From Beverwykella pulmonaria (taxonomy: Eukaryota; Ascomycota; Dothideomycetes; Pleosporales; Melanommataceae), in contig BCHH01000001.1 of assembly GCA_001599595.1 (NCBI GenBank), positions 1,955,837 through 2,019,836 of the forward strand: a stretch of 64,000 nt of DNA. The letters run 5' to 3'. Position 1 is the stretch's first letter. Each line of letters opens with the position of its first letter. Below, in pieces: positions 10,265 through 20,570 of the stretch. The translations under genes were made by a program, and so were the position numbers. The notes beneath the pieces are model-generated. The model saw only the letters and a list, made by a program, of their open reading frames with translations. It was not told the DNA's origin and searched no databases.

Positions 10265-10948
10265 GTTCCAAAGCTGCCATGCTCATTTCCTGTCTTTAGG
10301 GTATTAAATGATTATAAACCGTGTTTAGTCAGCTATGATGTCAAAGACGAGCTCGAGGCGGTACATGGTCCCCTTCTCTCCGCCCAGAAGGAATTAGTTG
10401 ATGCTATTCTGGCACCTCCGAGACTTAATCTGGAAAAAGAGGTCCCCCGGCGGAACAATGCTATCCATGTCGTGATGCGATATTGTGGGATCGAGGAAAG
10501 AGGAACGTATTAGAGTTGGCAGCAATCAGTCTTCGTAGAGTCGATTTATTTGACTGCAAGTTTTCGTAGAAGTATAAAGAGGCGTTGTAGTCCTTAGTTG
10601 GCTTCAAAGTAAAAGACCACGTCAAATGCCCTTTGGACATAATTTGTCTCATTGCGATGGTCTTTTCCCCAGTTATAGAGACAAGCAAGCTGGCTGGTTC
10701 GCCCGATATGGCAAGCAGTCATCGACCGGTACTACAAGGAGCCTGAAGAAGGCGGCAAGAAGAGGGCGCTGACTATAGAGAAAGACTTGTGGGAATCTGA
10801 AAATCTGACCGCTCTCATCGACGTGGTTTAGAGGATGATGCCACAAGAGTCTGCAGTCTCAAATGCATGTACAGATGGTCGGTACATGGTTTGCCAAATG
10901 TTATGCACTTCTAAGCAAGTGTGGCCGATCACTTCTCTTTTAATATAA
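10265..10948 (+). pseudogene. Pseudogene with six in-frame stops, RIP-like
   Basis: One plus-strand frame (codons in phase with 10334) reads protein-like for about 225 codons, for example YDVKDELEAVHGPLL near 10334 and DRYYKEPEEGGKKR near 10721. It is broken by TAG at 10511, TAG at 10595, TAA at 10610, TAA at 10640, TAG at 10676 and TAG at 10829, then ends with TAA at 10946. No frameshift is needed. All six internal stops can derive from CAG or CAA by C-to-T change, the mark of repeat-induced point mutation. The family is not recognised; a transposon or recombinase-related (FluG-like) origin is only a guess. Confidence 0.68.
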
Positions 10949-11054
10949 TTGAGCGCACCACTGATGCTCTCTATGTGTCTTCTATCCCTTTGTAATTCGG
11001 CCGCGAAATTCTCACCCCTGCTTCACGACAGCATTCCAGCACACCTGCCTCTTC

Positions 11055-11939
11055 TCATTTTGCAGCCACCATCCCATCTCTATGTCCAATCTTCCTAAAA
11101 TCCCCATAAACAACCCATGCATCAACGAACTCTTCCTCTGCTTCCCCTCTCCCGCTCTTCTTCTTCAACCTCCCCGCCTCCGGAATCCGTCCCACATTCT
11201 GGAACCCCAGTCTCTCCCAAAGCCTCACACTCGCCTCATTATTAACATACACCAGATTAAACACGCTCCCTCTGTAACCGCACGCCGGCGCATAGAATAA
11301 GAAGGAGCGAGCCGCGATGCGGCCTAGACCTAGACCGCGCAATGACGAGGGAACCATGAAGCCGCCGTTGCAGAGGTGTGAGGAGCGGCCCGGGTAGTTT
11401 GGTTTGATATAGTAGGCGAAAGCGTATGTGTCAGACAGATTCGGAAGATTAATGGCGGGGGACGATGATTGAGTGAGAATGCGCAGTTTTGATTGCCTGA
11501 TTTTGATGCTAGAGACTTGAAGGGGTGTTAAGGGGATGCCGGTTGCGGGTATGTCTGAAGAAGTGGCGTGCAGGCTTTGTAGTTGCGATTGCGTAAGGAA
11601 GAAGCCAAGGACAAGGTCGTAGGATAGAAAATAAGACTTGTATGCTTCGAGGTCTAGGGTGATTTCTTGCGGAAACGTGCGTCCGTCATCGATTTCCCTA
11701 CAGGCGCGTGTTAATTCAGTCGGTATCCCACGCAACTAGGTTGTTAATCAATCCTACTCCTTAAAGTCTTCACAGAGCTTGTACGCCAAGTCTGCATCCA
11801 CTTCGTCGCCTGCCGCGAAGTCAAAGGGCATTGTTAAGACGGCTGCTCGCATCTCTGAGGCATCTGTTTCGATGGGGTAGATGCGTGCTGGGAGGTCGCC
11901 GACCGCTTTCGTGATGCCGCGTATTTTCCCGTAAGCCAT
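11055..11939 (-). CDS. GNAT N-acetyltransferase, Mpr1-like
   Basis: Exons 11758-11939 and 11055-11697 encode 274 aa; the 60 nt intron ends in TGTAG and restores CEDFKE-EIDDGRTFP. The C-terminal half is a GNAT fold with the acetyl-CoA loop RGLGLGR at about residues 181-187, preceded by SHLCNGGFMV and followed by SVFNLVYVNNEAS and LWERLGFQNVGRIP. This order is characteristic of yeast Mpr1 and S. pombe Ppr1, which acetylate toxic proline analogues such as azetidine-2-carboxylate and protect against oxidative stress. Substrate here is inferred from family only. It stands alone between repeat-rich spacers. Confidence 0.85.
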
Positions 11940-13413
11940 TTTGTGAAACCTGGTTATCTAAATGAGGAAGAATAAGGGCTATATGTTGTTCATAAAACAG
12001 ATGTCACGGCCGATCGACGGTTTTCGGCATTCCAGATGGATTAGCCCCGCCGATATCGCGCTAATTGCACCTTTTAGAATAAGTCTGCTGTCCTGTCATT
12101 TTCACGCCCTACGTGGAAATCGTTCTCTCGGCTGGCGGCGTATCTTGAGTTCGACATCAGTTTAACGTGAATTCTGGGAATGAGGTACTGGGAATGGTTC
12201 TAGAACAGATGGCCGATTAGACATGAAACTATAAGATTCAGTTTCCTACGGTTGTATGTAAAATATTTGATCTAGTAAATCACATGTATAGAATATTAAT
12301 GCCACCCAGGAGCGGGTTGGACGATTTGCTTGTAATTAACCATTATTCGTAGGTCACAAGGTTGAATATACGTATGGATTACGCAGTGTTCCTACTGGAG
12401 ACAAGGAAATATAAGTTGAAATTGAAGGGTTAGGAGGCAGAAGGTCATGAACTGTATGGTTTTAGACGAAGGCTTGATCGATGGCTTATTCTCCCCCCTT
12501 TCTTCTACTAATCTTCTATATCCTTTCTTACTCATCTACTCAATTGACAGTGAAACTTGTAAGAGATACACTTTACAATATTCAGCAGGTCGGGGCATTA
12601 AACTTAATTAGGAGGACTATCGTCTGCTGCTCCATTAATATATACGCTATAGCTGGTTCCATGTATCAGCGCACGGTTTCAATTACTGTGAGAGAGAAGG
12701 TTGATGCTAGCAAGGAGTCAAAATGGTCCTGTAAGCCCTACGTTGCCCCACTGATCTGTCAGCATGGGCTGTGCCTTAGAACAAATATCTCTAACTAGGA
12801 ACAGTAAGTTGCAATACAGCAAGCTTTCCAACTACTGTCGTCTTAACAAGTAAGCCCTTCCGATCATCGGTAATCGGATTTGTGACACCATTAGGTACAC
12901 TGGTTTGCTCCCTCCTGCAAATCGAGAGATTAGCATTGTTGCAACATTACCACTTAATAACCCTGCTTTTTGTGCATACAGCTTCAAACACCCACGTAAT
13001 AAATCACCTCCCAAAATCTCAAACCAAGCCTCAGAAGATAGGATACCAACTGGTAGACTGCAAAATTTTGCCATTTCGGTCTTAGCACCAGCGCTTACGT
13101 TCGGGTTAGTGGATTAGAGATAACCTACACTCTCGACCACCGCGTCTCCGTGCGGGGCCCCACCTTGCTACCAATATGCTCCCCAGGTCACCAATATGAT
13201 GGGAGGGTGTAAGAAAGGGCTGTGAGGGGTACTGACGAATAAGTGCGTCAGCATTGCAGATGTTGAGACGGGAACATAAATATGACGTTACAGTAGGCCA
13301 AACCTACGATACCATCTCTTATAAGTCTCCATTTTTGATCTGATTCTGATTAAAATATCCAAACGACACATCTTTTCCTCTTATTCTTCAATTTCTTTCC
13401 ATTCGGCCCCACA
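11940..13413. other. Long intergenic region
   Basis: About 1.5 kb, AT-rich in its first half, between two divergent genes. Small open frames around 12481-13117 lack start context, motifs or splice continuation. It may hold relic DNA, but I can support no feature beyond the two promoters expected at its ends. Confidence 0.5.
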
Positions 13414-14436
13414 ATGGCATCCATCCCAGTCGACCCTATCCCTTCCACCTACAAGCCATCCTTGCACATCACCTCCCTTCCCGCCAGCTCTTCTATTGAT
13501 GAGATAATAACCATCCTCGACCGCGATGGTGGTCTCATCCTCACGGACTTTGTCACGCGTGAGCAGCTGTCCACCATTGATACAGAGCTCGAATCCTATA
13601 TCTCTCAAGGCGACAACAACATGGCAGGGTTTAACATTATTCCTCGCGAAACTCGTATAATAAACGGCCTGGTCGGAAAATCCAACACAATGGCCTCGCT
13701 ATGCTCACACCCACACCTCGTCTCACTACGGGAACGACTCCTAACCGACGCCGGGGATCGGGTTATCGAGGACGCCCCTTTCGCATACCATCTCGATCCG
13801 TTGCTGTCCGTCAGCATGAGTTTCCGCATGGGGCCTGGGGCACCGAGGCAGCGTTTGCATCGCGATGATACGGTACATCTGATTGATCACTCGATACCAT
13901 ATCAGCTGAATAAGGTCAGTCAGTTTGCTTGTTTGATTGCGGGGGTGGAGACAAAGAGGGAGAATGGGGCGACCATGTTCATACCTGGGAGTCATAAGTG
14001 GGATCATTTGAGGAGGCCAAAACCTGAGGAGGTGACGTTTGCTGGTGAGTCTCTCCTTCTATTCTTCTTGTACCTCCCTATGTTTCTCACGTCCCTCTCC
14101 GTCGCGTGTTACCATCTTGCCAACCACCTAATCAACCACCTAGAAATGGCTCCCGGTTCTGCACTTGTATTTTTGGCTGGCGCGTACCATGGCGGTGGCC
14201 ACAACAGCGTTCCAAACTTCACTCGGGTCGTCCACGGGTTATTCTTCTGCAGAGGCATGTACCGCACTGAAGAGAATCAGTTTCTCGCTATCCCGCGGAG
14301 CAAGGCGCTGAGTATGTCGCCGGAGATGCAAGCCTTGTTGGGCTACAAGCAGCCGACGTATATCTCGTTGGGCCTGTACGAGGGCGGGGATCCGATGAGG
14401 GATTTGGGGGCTGCGTTGGTAGCCGCGAGTGCGTAA
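13414..14436 (+). CDS. Phytanoyl-CoA dioxygenase (PhyH) family Fe(II)/2-oxoglutarate oxygenase
   Basis: Exons 13414-14044 and 14144-14436 encode 307 aa. The 99 nt intron (GTGAGT...CCTAG) is a multiple of three and free of stops, so a naive translation adds 33 hydrophobic residues that do not belong. Iron ligands are visible as H149 and D151 (LHRDD) and H226 (AYHGGG); R238 probably binds 2-oxoglutarate. The fold matches fungal PhyH proteins such as verruculogen synthase FtmF and EasH-type enzymes, which oxidise secondary metabolites. No backbone enzyme lies nearby, so it is not evidently part of a cluster. Substrate unknown. Confidence 0.88.
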   Translation: MASIPVDPIPSTYKPSLHITSLPASSSIDEIITILDRDGGLILTDFVTREQLSTIDTELESYISQGDNNMAGFNIIPRETRIINGLVGKSNTMASLCSHPHLVSLRERLLTDAGDRVIEDAPFAYHLDPLLSVSMSFRMGPGAPRQRLHRDDTVHLIDHSIPYQLNKVSQFACLIAGVETKRENGATMFIPGSHKWDHLRRPKPEEVTFAGESLLLFFLYLPMFLTSLSVACYHLANHLINHLEMAPGSALVFLAGAYHGGGHNSVPNFTRVVHGLFFCRGMYRTEENQFLAIPRSKALSMSPEMQALLGYKQPTYISLGLYEGGDPMRDLGAALVAASA

Positions 14437-15298
14437 AATGAGCGGGGTGAGATTGTTTTAGGAGGCATCTTGCATTACTGAGTTGGCGGCAAGGTTTATC
14501 TCCGTCGAACGACGAGCCCGATTGGGTAAACGTCTGCGATCCTTTAATAATAATCCTGTAGAAAATCGTCGACGGAAATGCGTTCCAGTATAGAAAGCAG
14601 GGTTCCGCATGTATCATATCACCTTTGGCAAGTCGTGAGAACCGATTACCTATGCCATGGCAAAGCGAAGTGCATGCTTGGACTAAATACGAGTGTGGCG
14701 ACTACCCATTGAAGCTGTGTGCAAGGTAGGTGAGCATACCCGTAAGAATGAGTCTACGTTGGGATAAGAAAATGAACGCGGAAAGCTGGAGATTGAAAGA
14801 AATTAGAAGTAAGCTTGGGAGTGATACTTACAGATAGATATCTAGCGAGTCCATATGTGCGCAGCACCTGATACAAGACAAAAGAAGTCTAACAGATATA
14901 AACACGCCTGCCTAAAATATGTAATGTGCTCATCGCTTTATGGCAACAGGAGAGAAATTGAGATCTTTGAGGGATATGAAGGCCTTGTGCCGTTGCGTGA
15001 GTTGAATTGTCCGTTTATCCTTCTTATCGTGATCTCGAAACGGAATCCAGCCGAACACTCTCAGCGTGCCTACCGACCTTGTGAATCGAATGATACAATC
15101 GATCTGTCTCGCCTGCTTATGGTAATCTCCCAACCTCCCCGATTATCGCGCCCAAACCCACGGTGCCCAATCGGTGAATAACGTCCAAGTCCGTAAATAT
15201 CGAGAGATGCATAGTATATTAAATGCCGATTCTCGAACCCTGCGAGAAGATATTGATCCAGGTGTCAAGGTACATCCTTCCAAGTTGCAATCAAATAT
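14437..15298. other. Intergenic region between convergent genes
   Basis: About 860 bp separating the ends of the PhyH and F-box-like genes. No protein, RNA or repeat feature could be supported. Confidence 0.5.
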
Positions 15299-15942
15299 TC
15301 AGAAAAACACCAACGGGTCAGCCTGCAGCTCGCTCAACCCTGGCAGAGAGTCGTGAACAACGGTGCAAAACGCGTCGTGATTGGCTGGGTCCTCCGACTG
15401 CTGATCCGTGAGAGGCGTAAGCCGGACCTTCCGCACTAGGCTCTTGGCCTCGGGGCTTAAATGGCGTATAAAATCCAAGACAGGTAGATAGTTAAATGCG
15501 TAGAAGTGAAATAGATTTTCCGAGTAGAGAATGGATAGACACTCATGGTAGATGAGGCGATTTGTCCGCAAAATATCGAGCGTAAGCTTGTCAGGATGAG
15601 GCCGACATTTTCGATTCCATTTTTTGCTAATGACGGTTGTATCGCAGTCGGTGTAGAGTAGGAATCTGTTTGTCGATGAGGGTATCACATATCTGAAGAT
15701 CTCGCGGCGGATCTCAGACGGGATGCGAAGTAGCGGTGGGTAGTTATCCAGAGCAGTTATCGTTTCGGGTATAGATATCTGTTTTACGACGGCTTCTCTG
15801 GCGCGCCCTATTTGCGGAAGATAAATGTCCTCTGAAGTAGACTTTGCTGGAGTAGGAGCAAGCTGATTTGTAATTAAGACTGGTTCAATGTTTGAGGGAT
15901 GTATGGGAAGCTCACTTTCTTCGAGAAGGTCTTGGCCGGCAT
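15299..15942 (-). CDS. Small F-box-like / 2EXR-like domain protein
   Basis: Proposed exons 15916-15942 (MPAKTFSKK) and 15299-15862 give 196 aa; the 53 nt intron has a GTGAGC donor and ATCAG acceptor, and both sides are phase 0. The body starts YPPLLRIPSEIRREIFRYVI, a typical F-box-like opening in fungal proteins, followed by ILRTNRLIYHECLSILYSENLFHFYAF, the usual second block of the 2EXR/DUF7730-type module. A longer open frame extends to 16351 but its N-terminal part is low-complexity and lies in the promoter of CCT7, so I reject it. Function unknown; such proteins may act as substrate receptors. Confidence 0.7.
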
Positions 15943-16463
15943 GATGAAAGCTGCAGGGGAATAATGATTGAAGAAAGAGCAAATATGCGCAAGATTCTAC
16001 AACGGTAAGGAAGGAGACGCGAGACTTTAAGATGCAGGAGATGCAATCACGAGGGCAGATAGCCGGCGTTATTATTGTCTGGCGCAGCGACGAAGAAAGG
16101 GCTTCAGGCAAGGAGAACAGAGCGCGATGGGTGCATAAAAGAGGGTCTTTTAATATGGATCCACAGTAAGCGGGCAGTGTGGAAGGATGGCACAGTGCAG
16201 ATGGAAACGAGGGATGGGAAGGAAGGCAGCTGGGAAGGTTGTTAGCGCACGGAGCGCGGCGAAACTGCCTTCCGATGCCAAGGCCGCGGGCTCGAGTTTT
16301 TTGTGAAGGTGGACGCGTTTTGGCGGCCTGGCCAGGGCAGCACGCATACACAGCTCCGCACTACATCACCCTCACTTGTTACAACGCCGTTGCGCCTTGC
16401 TGCTTTCTTGCATAGTCTCATTATAGTAGACACGGGAATTTCGCGCTTCTCCGCCAAGCCATC
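15943..16463. promoter_or_regulatory. Divergent promoter region of the F-box-like gene and CCT7
   Basis: About 520 bp between two divergent start codons. No specific factor site is convincing. Confidence 0.5.
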
Positions 16464-18301
16464 ATGTCGTTCGGCGGTCAAACACCCACCATCGTGGTCT
16501 TGCGGGAGGGTGAGTGGCTTCGAGCTTCTTGTTGAATCCTCCAGCGAAGAGATACTAAGATACTTCAAGGGACCGACCAAACACAGGGCAGAGGCCAAAT
16601 ATTATCCAACATCGAAGCCTGTCTTGCGGTGCAGTCAACAATAAAAGGGACACTCGGCCCATATGGTGGGGACCTGCTCATGGTCGACGAAAATGGAAGG
16701 CAGACAATCACCAACGACGGCGCAACAGTCATGAAGGTAGATAATCATGTGTCAAAGCTTGGCAACATACATACTAAACTTTGAACAGCTCCTCGACATC
16801 GTCCACCCCGCTGCCCGCATTCTCACAGACATTGCACGTTCGCAAGACGCCGAGGTCGGAGACGGAACGACGTCCGTGGTGGTACTGGCCGGTGAGATAC
16901 TAAAAGAGGTCAAGGACTTTGTGGAGCAGGGCGTGAGCAGCCAGACAATCATCAAGGGCCTGCGGAGAGCCTCGAATATTGCGGTAAACAAGATCATGGA
17001 AATTGCCGTGGATACTGCGGCGGCGAACCAACGGGACACACTTCAAAAACTAGCAGCGACCGCAATGAGCAGCAAGCTTATCCACCGGAACGCACCTTTC
17101 TTCACAAAAATGGTCGTCGATGCCGTCTTGTCCCTCGACCAGGACGACTTGAACGAGAAACTCATCGGAGTTAAGAAAATTACTGGCGGCGCTCTCCAAG
17201 ACTCTCTCTTCGTCGACGGCGTTGCTTTCAAGAAGACGTTCTCCTATGCCGGTTTCGAACAGCAACCTAAGACTTTCAAGAACCCCAAGATTGTGTGCCT
17301 GAATGTGGAACTGGAACTCAAGAGCGAGAAGGACAACGCGGAGGTTCGGGTCGAGCAAGTGTCAGAATACCAGGCCATCGTGGACGCAGAGTGGCAGATC
17401 ATCTTTAACAAGATGGAAGCTTTATACAAGACAGGGGCAAAAGTTGTACTAAGCAAACTTCCCATCGGTGACCTTGCCACTCAATATTTTGCCGACAGGG
17501 ATGTGTTCTGTGCTGGACGAGTCGCATCAGATGATCTTGAACGCGTGTGTCAAGCAACGGGCGCCAGCATCCAGTCCACCTGTTCTGATATCCAGGCAAA
17601 GCATCTCGGTACATGCGAACATTTCGACGAGCGACAGATTGGTGGAGAGCGGTTTAACTTCTTCGAGGGATGTGCTGCAGCAAAGACATGTACGCTAGTG
17701 CTTCGTGGCGGCGCCGAGCAGTTCATCGCTGAAGTCGAGCGAAGTCTACACGATGCCATCATGATTGTGAAGCGGGCAATCAAGAATAGGAACATTGTTG
17801 CTGGTGGTGGAGCAGTCGAGATGGAGATTTCATCTTACCTGCATGCGTACGCCGACAAGAACGTTCCACACAAGCAGCAGTCCATTATCAAGGCCTTCGC
17901 CAAGGCGCTGGAAGTGATTCCCAGGCAGTTGTGCGATAATGCCGGCTTTGACGCTACGGATATTCTAAACCGCCTGAGGGTGGAACACAGGAAGGGCAAC
18001 ATCTGGGCTGGTGTTGACTTCGTGAACGAAGGCATTGCAAACAACATGGAGAAGTTTGTGTGGGAGCCCAGCTTAGTGAAGGTCAACGCTCTTCAGGCGG
18101 CTACGGAAGCAGCTTGTCTAATTCTGAGCGTGGATGAGACAATTAGTATGCACCCTTGAATTAAATTGCAGACTCGCGCAGCTAACAAACATACCAGCGA
18201 ACCAAGAATCGGCAAAACCACAAGCTCCAGGCGGACCGCTGCCTCCAGGCGCAGCACAGAGAGCACTGAGAGGTCGTGGAAGGGGTATGCCCAGGCGGTA
18301 G
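16464..18301 (+). CDS. CCT7: T-complex protein 1 subunit eta (CCT7)
   Basis: Four exons: 16464-16509, 16570-16736, 16789-18145, 18198-18301, total 557 aa, close to yeast Cct7 (550). Introns are 60, 52 and 52 nt. It starts [22 protein letters not shown], has [14 protein letters not shown] and the ATP-binding [13 protein letters not shown] at about residues 95-107, and [12 protein letters not shown] and the [14 protein letters not shown] region near the end. The last exon gives the eta-type tail with [24 protein letters not shown]. It forms one of eight subunits of the cytosolic chaperonin that folds actin and tubulin. The gene converges with the F-box gene at 18503. A second CCT subunit (zeta) is 19 kb away. 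Confidence 0.97.
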
Positions 18302-18502
18302 AAGAAGGACCGGCGATTCGGGTGGATAAAAAGATGTATACCACAATATAGACATATCCATGCAGCGAACGCGCTGAGCAGTGAACGTCTATAGTAATGC
18401 CGATATCAATCATGCTGGGGCCCTTCGAAGTGAGATATGAGGTATGTACTTGATGATTCACAAAATCTACAGAGGCCTCTTAGGTGCTAAGATGTATGCT
18501 AT

Positions 18503-20099
18503 CTATGCTCTCTCCGCGAATCCCATTCCATAGCTCCTCACCCGGCTCCAGTAAAACGGTCGGTAATTCTTAAGACCAAACTCGGCCCAGTCATCCGTCA
18601 ACCTATTATAACTCCAGTAACTCTGCCACATTAACTTATTATTCTTCGCCGCCACCCCTGCATTCCCCACTGACAGAATCATCTTGTACAAATACTTGGG
18701 CGTCACACCCGCCGTCTCTACAAACAGAGTCCCTTCTTTCTCCGCCTCTCCGTCCGGCGCCCCAGGCACTGCAGGCCCAGATAAGCGCCACCGTCCCAGC
18801 AACGCGTCTTTCATGGGTGCTGAGGGAAGGTTCCCGTGGTTCTTGTGCACGTGCTCAATGTGCAGGTACGGGACTACATCGACGGGCTCGGTGGTGGTCA
18901 GGAGAGATATACAGGTCCCATTACGTAAGAAGCGGAGGTACCGATAGTATGTTACGATGTGGATGGGCGAGTTCCAGGACAAGCTCGTTGGAGAGGCGGC
19001 TCCGGCCCGCTGGTAGTTGACGGTGCTGATGTAGCACCCGTTGAAGCGGATGCGGGGGCGCTGGCGGAAGAGCGTGCGGTAGGTGGGGTATACGGAGGGG
19101 ACGAGGAGCGCAGTCATGTGGGTGGGTGAGGGTGGTGGCTCGCTATCGATTTCCGAGTCCGAGGTGGATCCAAGGATGTATCCGCCCTCGCCGTCGTCGC
19201 CTAGAGGTGTCCCGTCTACCTTGCACGCCCAGGAGTAGAACATAGCGCTGAAGCCAAACTCCGGGCCGAGAGCAACGCGCCTCCAGACTCTTTCCTCAAA
19301 ACTGACCAGGTAAGCGAGGCGTTTGCAGACTCGGGCTAGCCGCACGACAGAGGATACATCTTGGATGGCGAGTTGGATCATGATTTCGACGAGGAGTTCC
19401 TCCGGGATGGTAGATATGGGACATGGTGGCGCGGGGGAGAGGTCGGTGGGCGGGGCTTCGCCAAGGATGGTGAGGGTGGAGAAGGTGTCAATTAGGGTTT
19501 GGAGGGGACCATGGAGGGAGTGGTGGGCGGTGTTGGGGACGGTTGGGGAGGCATTTGAGGGGTTGGGGTCCTGAAGTTTCGATTTGGGGGCCTGATGGGA
19601 GCTGGCTGGAAAGTGTTTGTTCTTGTAGGCTTCGTAGACCTCGGAGTCGAGCTGGGATGCAGATCAGTCCTGCTACTCTTATACAACATGGCAGAGGCAT
19701 CCAGCTTACCCTAAACGCCTTTCGGTATAAGTTCACGCTGTCTCCCAAGCTCCCTTGGTTCTCTTTCTCCACAGCTCTTTCGTAGTGGTCCAAAGCGGAG
19801 TGCGGCTCTTTGGGCACAGCAGGAGGGCTGGTTTCATCCAGTCTTCTTCCGTGCTGCTTCTCTCCAAGATCGCGGTATGGATGAGGTTCCAATGCATCAT
19901 CTACCTCTTCCACGCTGCGATGGCGTGCGTGGGATGGTACCTCAGGCGCGTTGGTCTTAGGCACGTGAGATCGGCTCGACGATGCCTGAGCTGTCTTTGC
20001 CGGAGTGGCAGGAGACGGCGCCTTCCCCTTTGCCTTAGCAGAAACCTCCTCCCTCCATTTCTGGCGGAAGTTCTCGAGCTCTGCTTCGGTTGGGTTCAT
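18503..20099 (-). CDS. F-box protein of the Hrt3/Pof7/FBXO9 family
   Basis: Exons 19710-20099 and 18503-19651 encode 512 aa, joined by a 58 nt intron (GTAAGC...CCCAG). The start MNPTEAELENFRQKWREEV is the first ATG. Residues ~105-150 (ALDHYERAVEKE...SVNLYRKAFRLDSEVYEAY) form the single TPR-like unit of this family. The F-box lies at ~208-255 (PISTIPEELLVEIM...RLARVCKRLAYLV). The C-terminal half has the conserved FNGCYISTVNYQR, VTYYRYLRFL and ISLLTTTEPVDVV blocks. Homologues are substrate receptors of SCF ubiquitin ligases. The middle ~70 residues are Pro/Ser/Thr-rich. It is divergent from the mitochondrial carrier gene. Confidence 0.93.
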
Positions 20100-20570
20100 G
20101 TTGGTGGTGGCGGAGATAAGTGTTTTGGTACTAGGGACAAGTCCGATGTCGGCTGTCAAAGAAGTCGAGGGCTGGCGTGGTGGGCTTCCAAGGGCCTAGT
20201 AAGAATACATATTTACAGGAGCGATGACTCTACCGGAGATGCGCAGGCGGTGAATTACTCACAGGGTCTGGAGTCATCGATGGCATACGAGGTACGAACG
20301 CCACTGCTGCAGGCGCATCTGATAAGATCCGATTCATCCGACAAACTCCGGCACGCGGAGGTGCACGCTAAAAGTTTGTCGGTCGCAAAGAAAGCTCGAG
20401 CCCATGTCATCCATTATATCCTTGCATCATTCTTCTGTCGCCCCTCCACCACCGTCCAAACTTTGTATAGAACATGCCCATGCCCGTCTCTTCGCGCCTT
20501 GGGAACTCCATCGACACACCTCGCATCGACCCGAGGTAGCCTGTCGCGCGCGCACACCTTTTCGCCACCG
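20100..20570. promoter_or_regulatory. Divergent promoter of the F-box gene and the Mtm1-type carrier
   Basis: About 470 bp between start codons. The plus-strand frame remains open upstream of the carrier ATG, but it lacks carrier sequence there and overlaps the F-box gene, so it is treated as untranslated. Confidence 0.5.

Noticed and set aside
12481..13117. Several short open frames between the acetyltransferase and PhyH genes
   Set aside because: They overlap on both strands, lack motifs and have no splice continuity.
14045..14143. 33 hydrophobic residues in the PhyH protein, at first read as a membrane insert
   Set aside because: GTGAGT at the start, CCTAG at the end and a length divisible by three show it is a stop-free intron in the middle of the oxygenase core.
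15943..16351. Long N-terminal extension of the small F-box-like protein
   Set aside because: The extra residues are low-complexity, and a nine-codon first exon with a good intron gives a more sensible start.
19755..20570. N-terminal extension of the mitochondrial carrier by about 270 codons
   Set aside because: The frame is open by chance; it overlaps the F-box gene, includes no carrier sequence, and the ATG at 20571 begins just before the first repeat.
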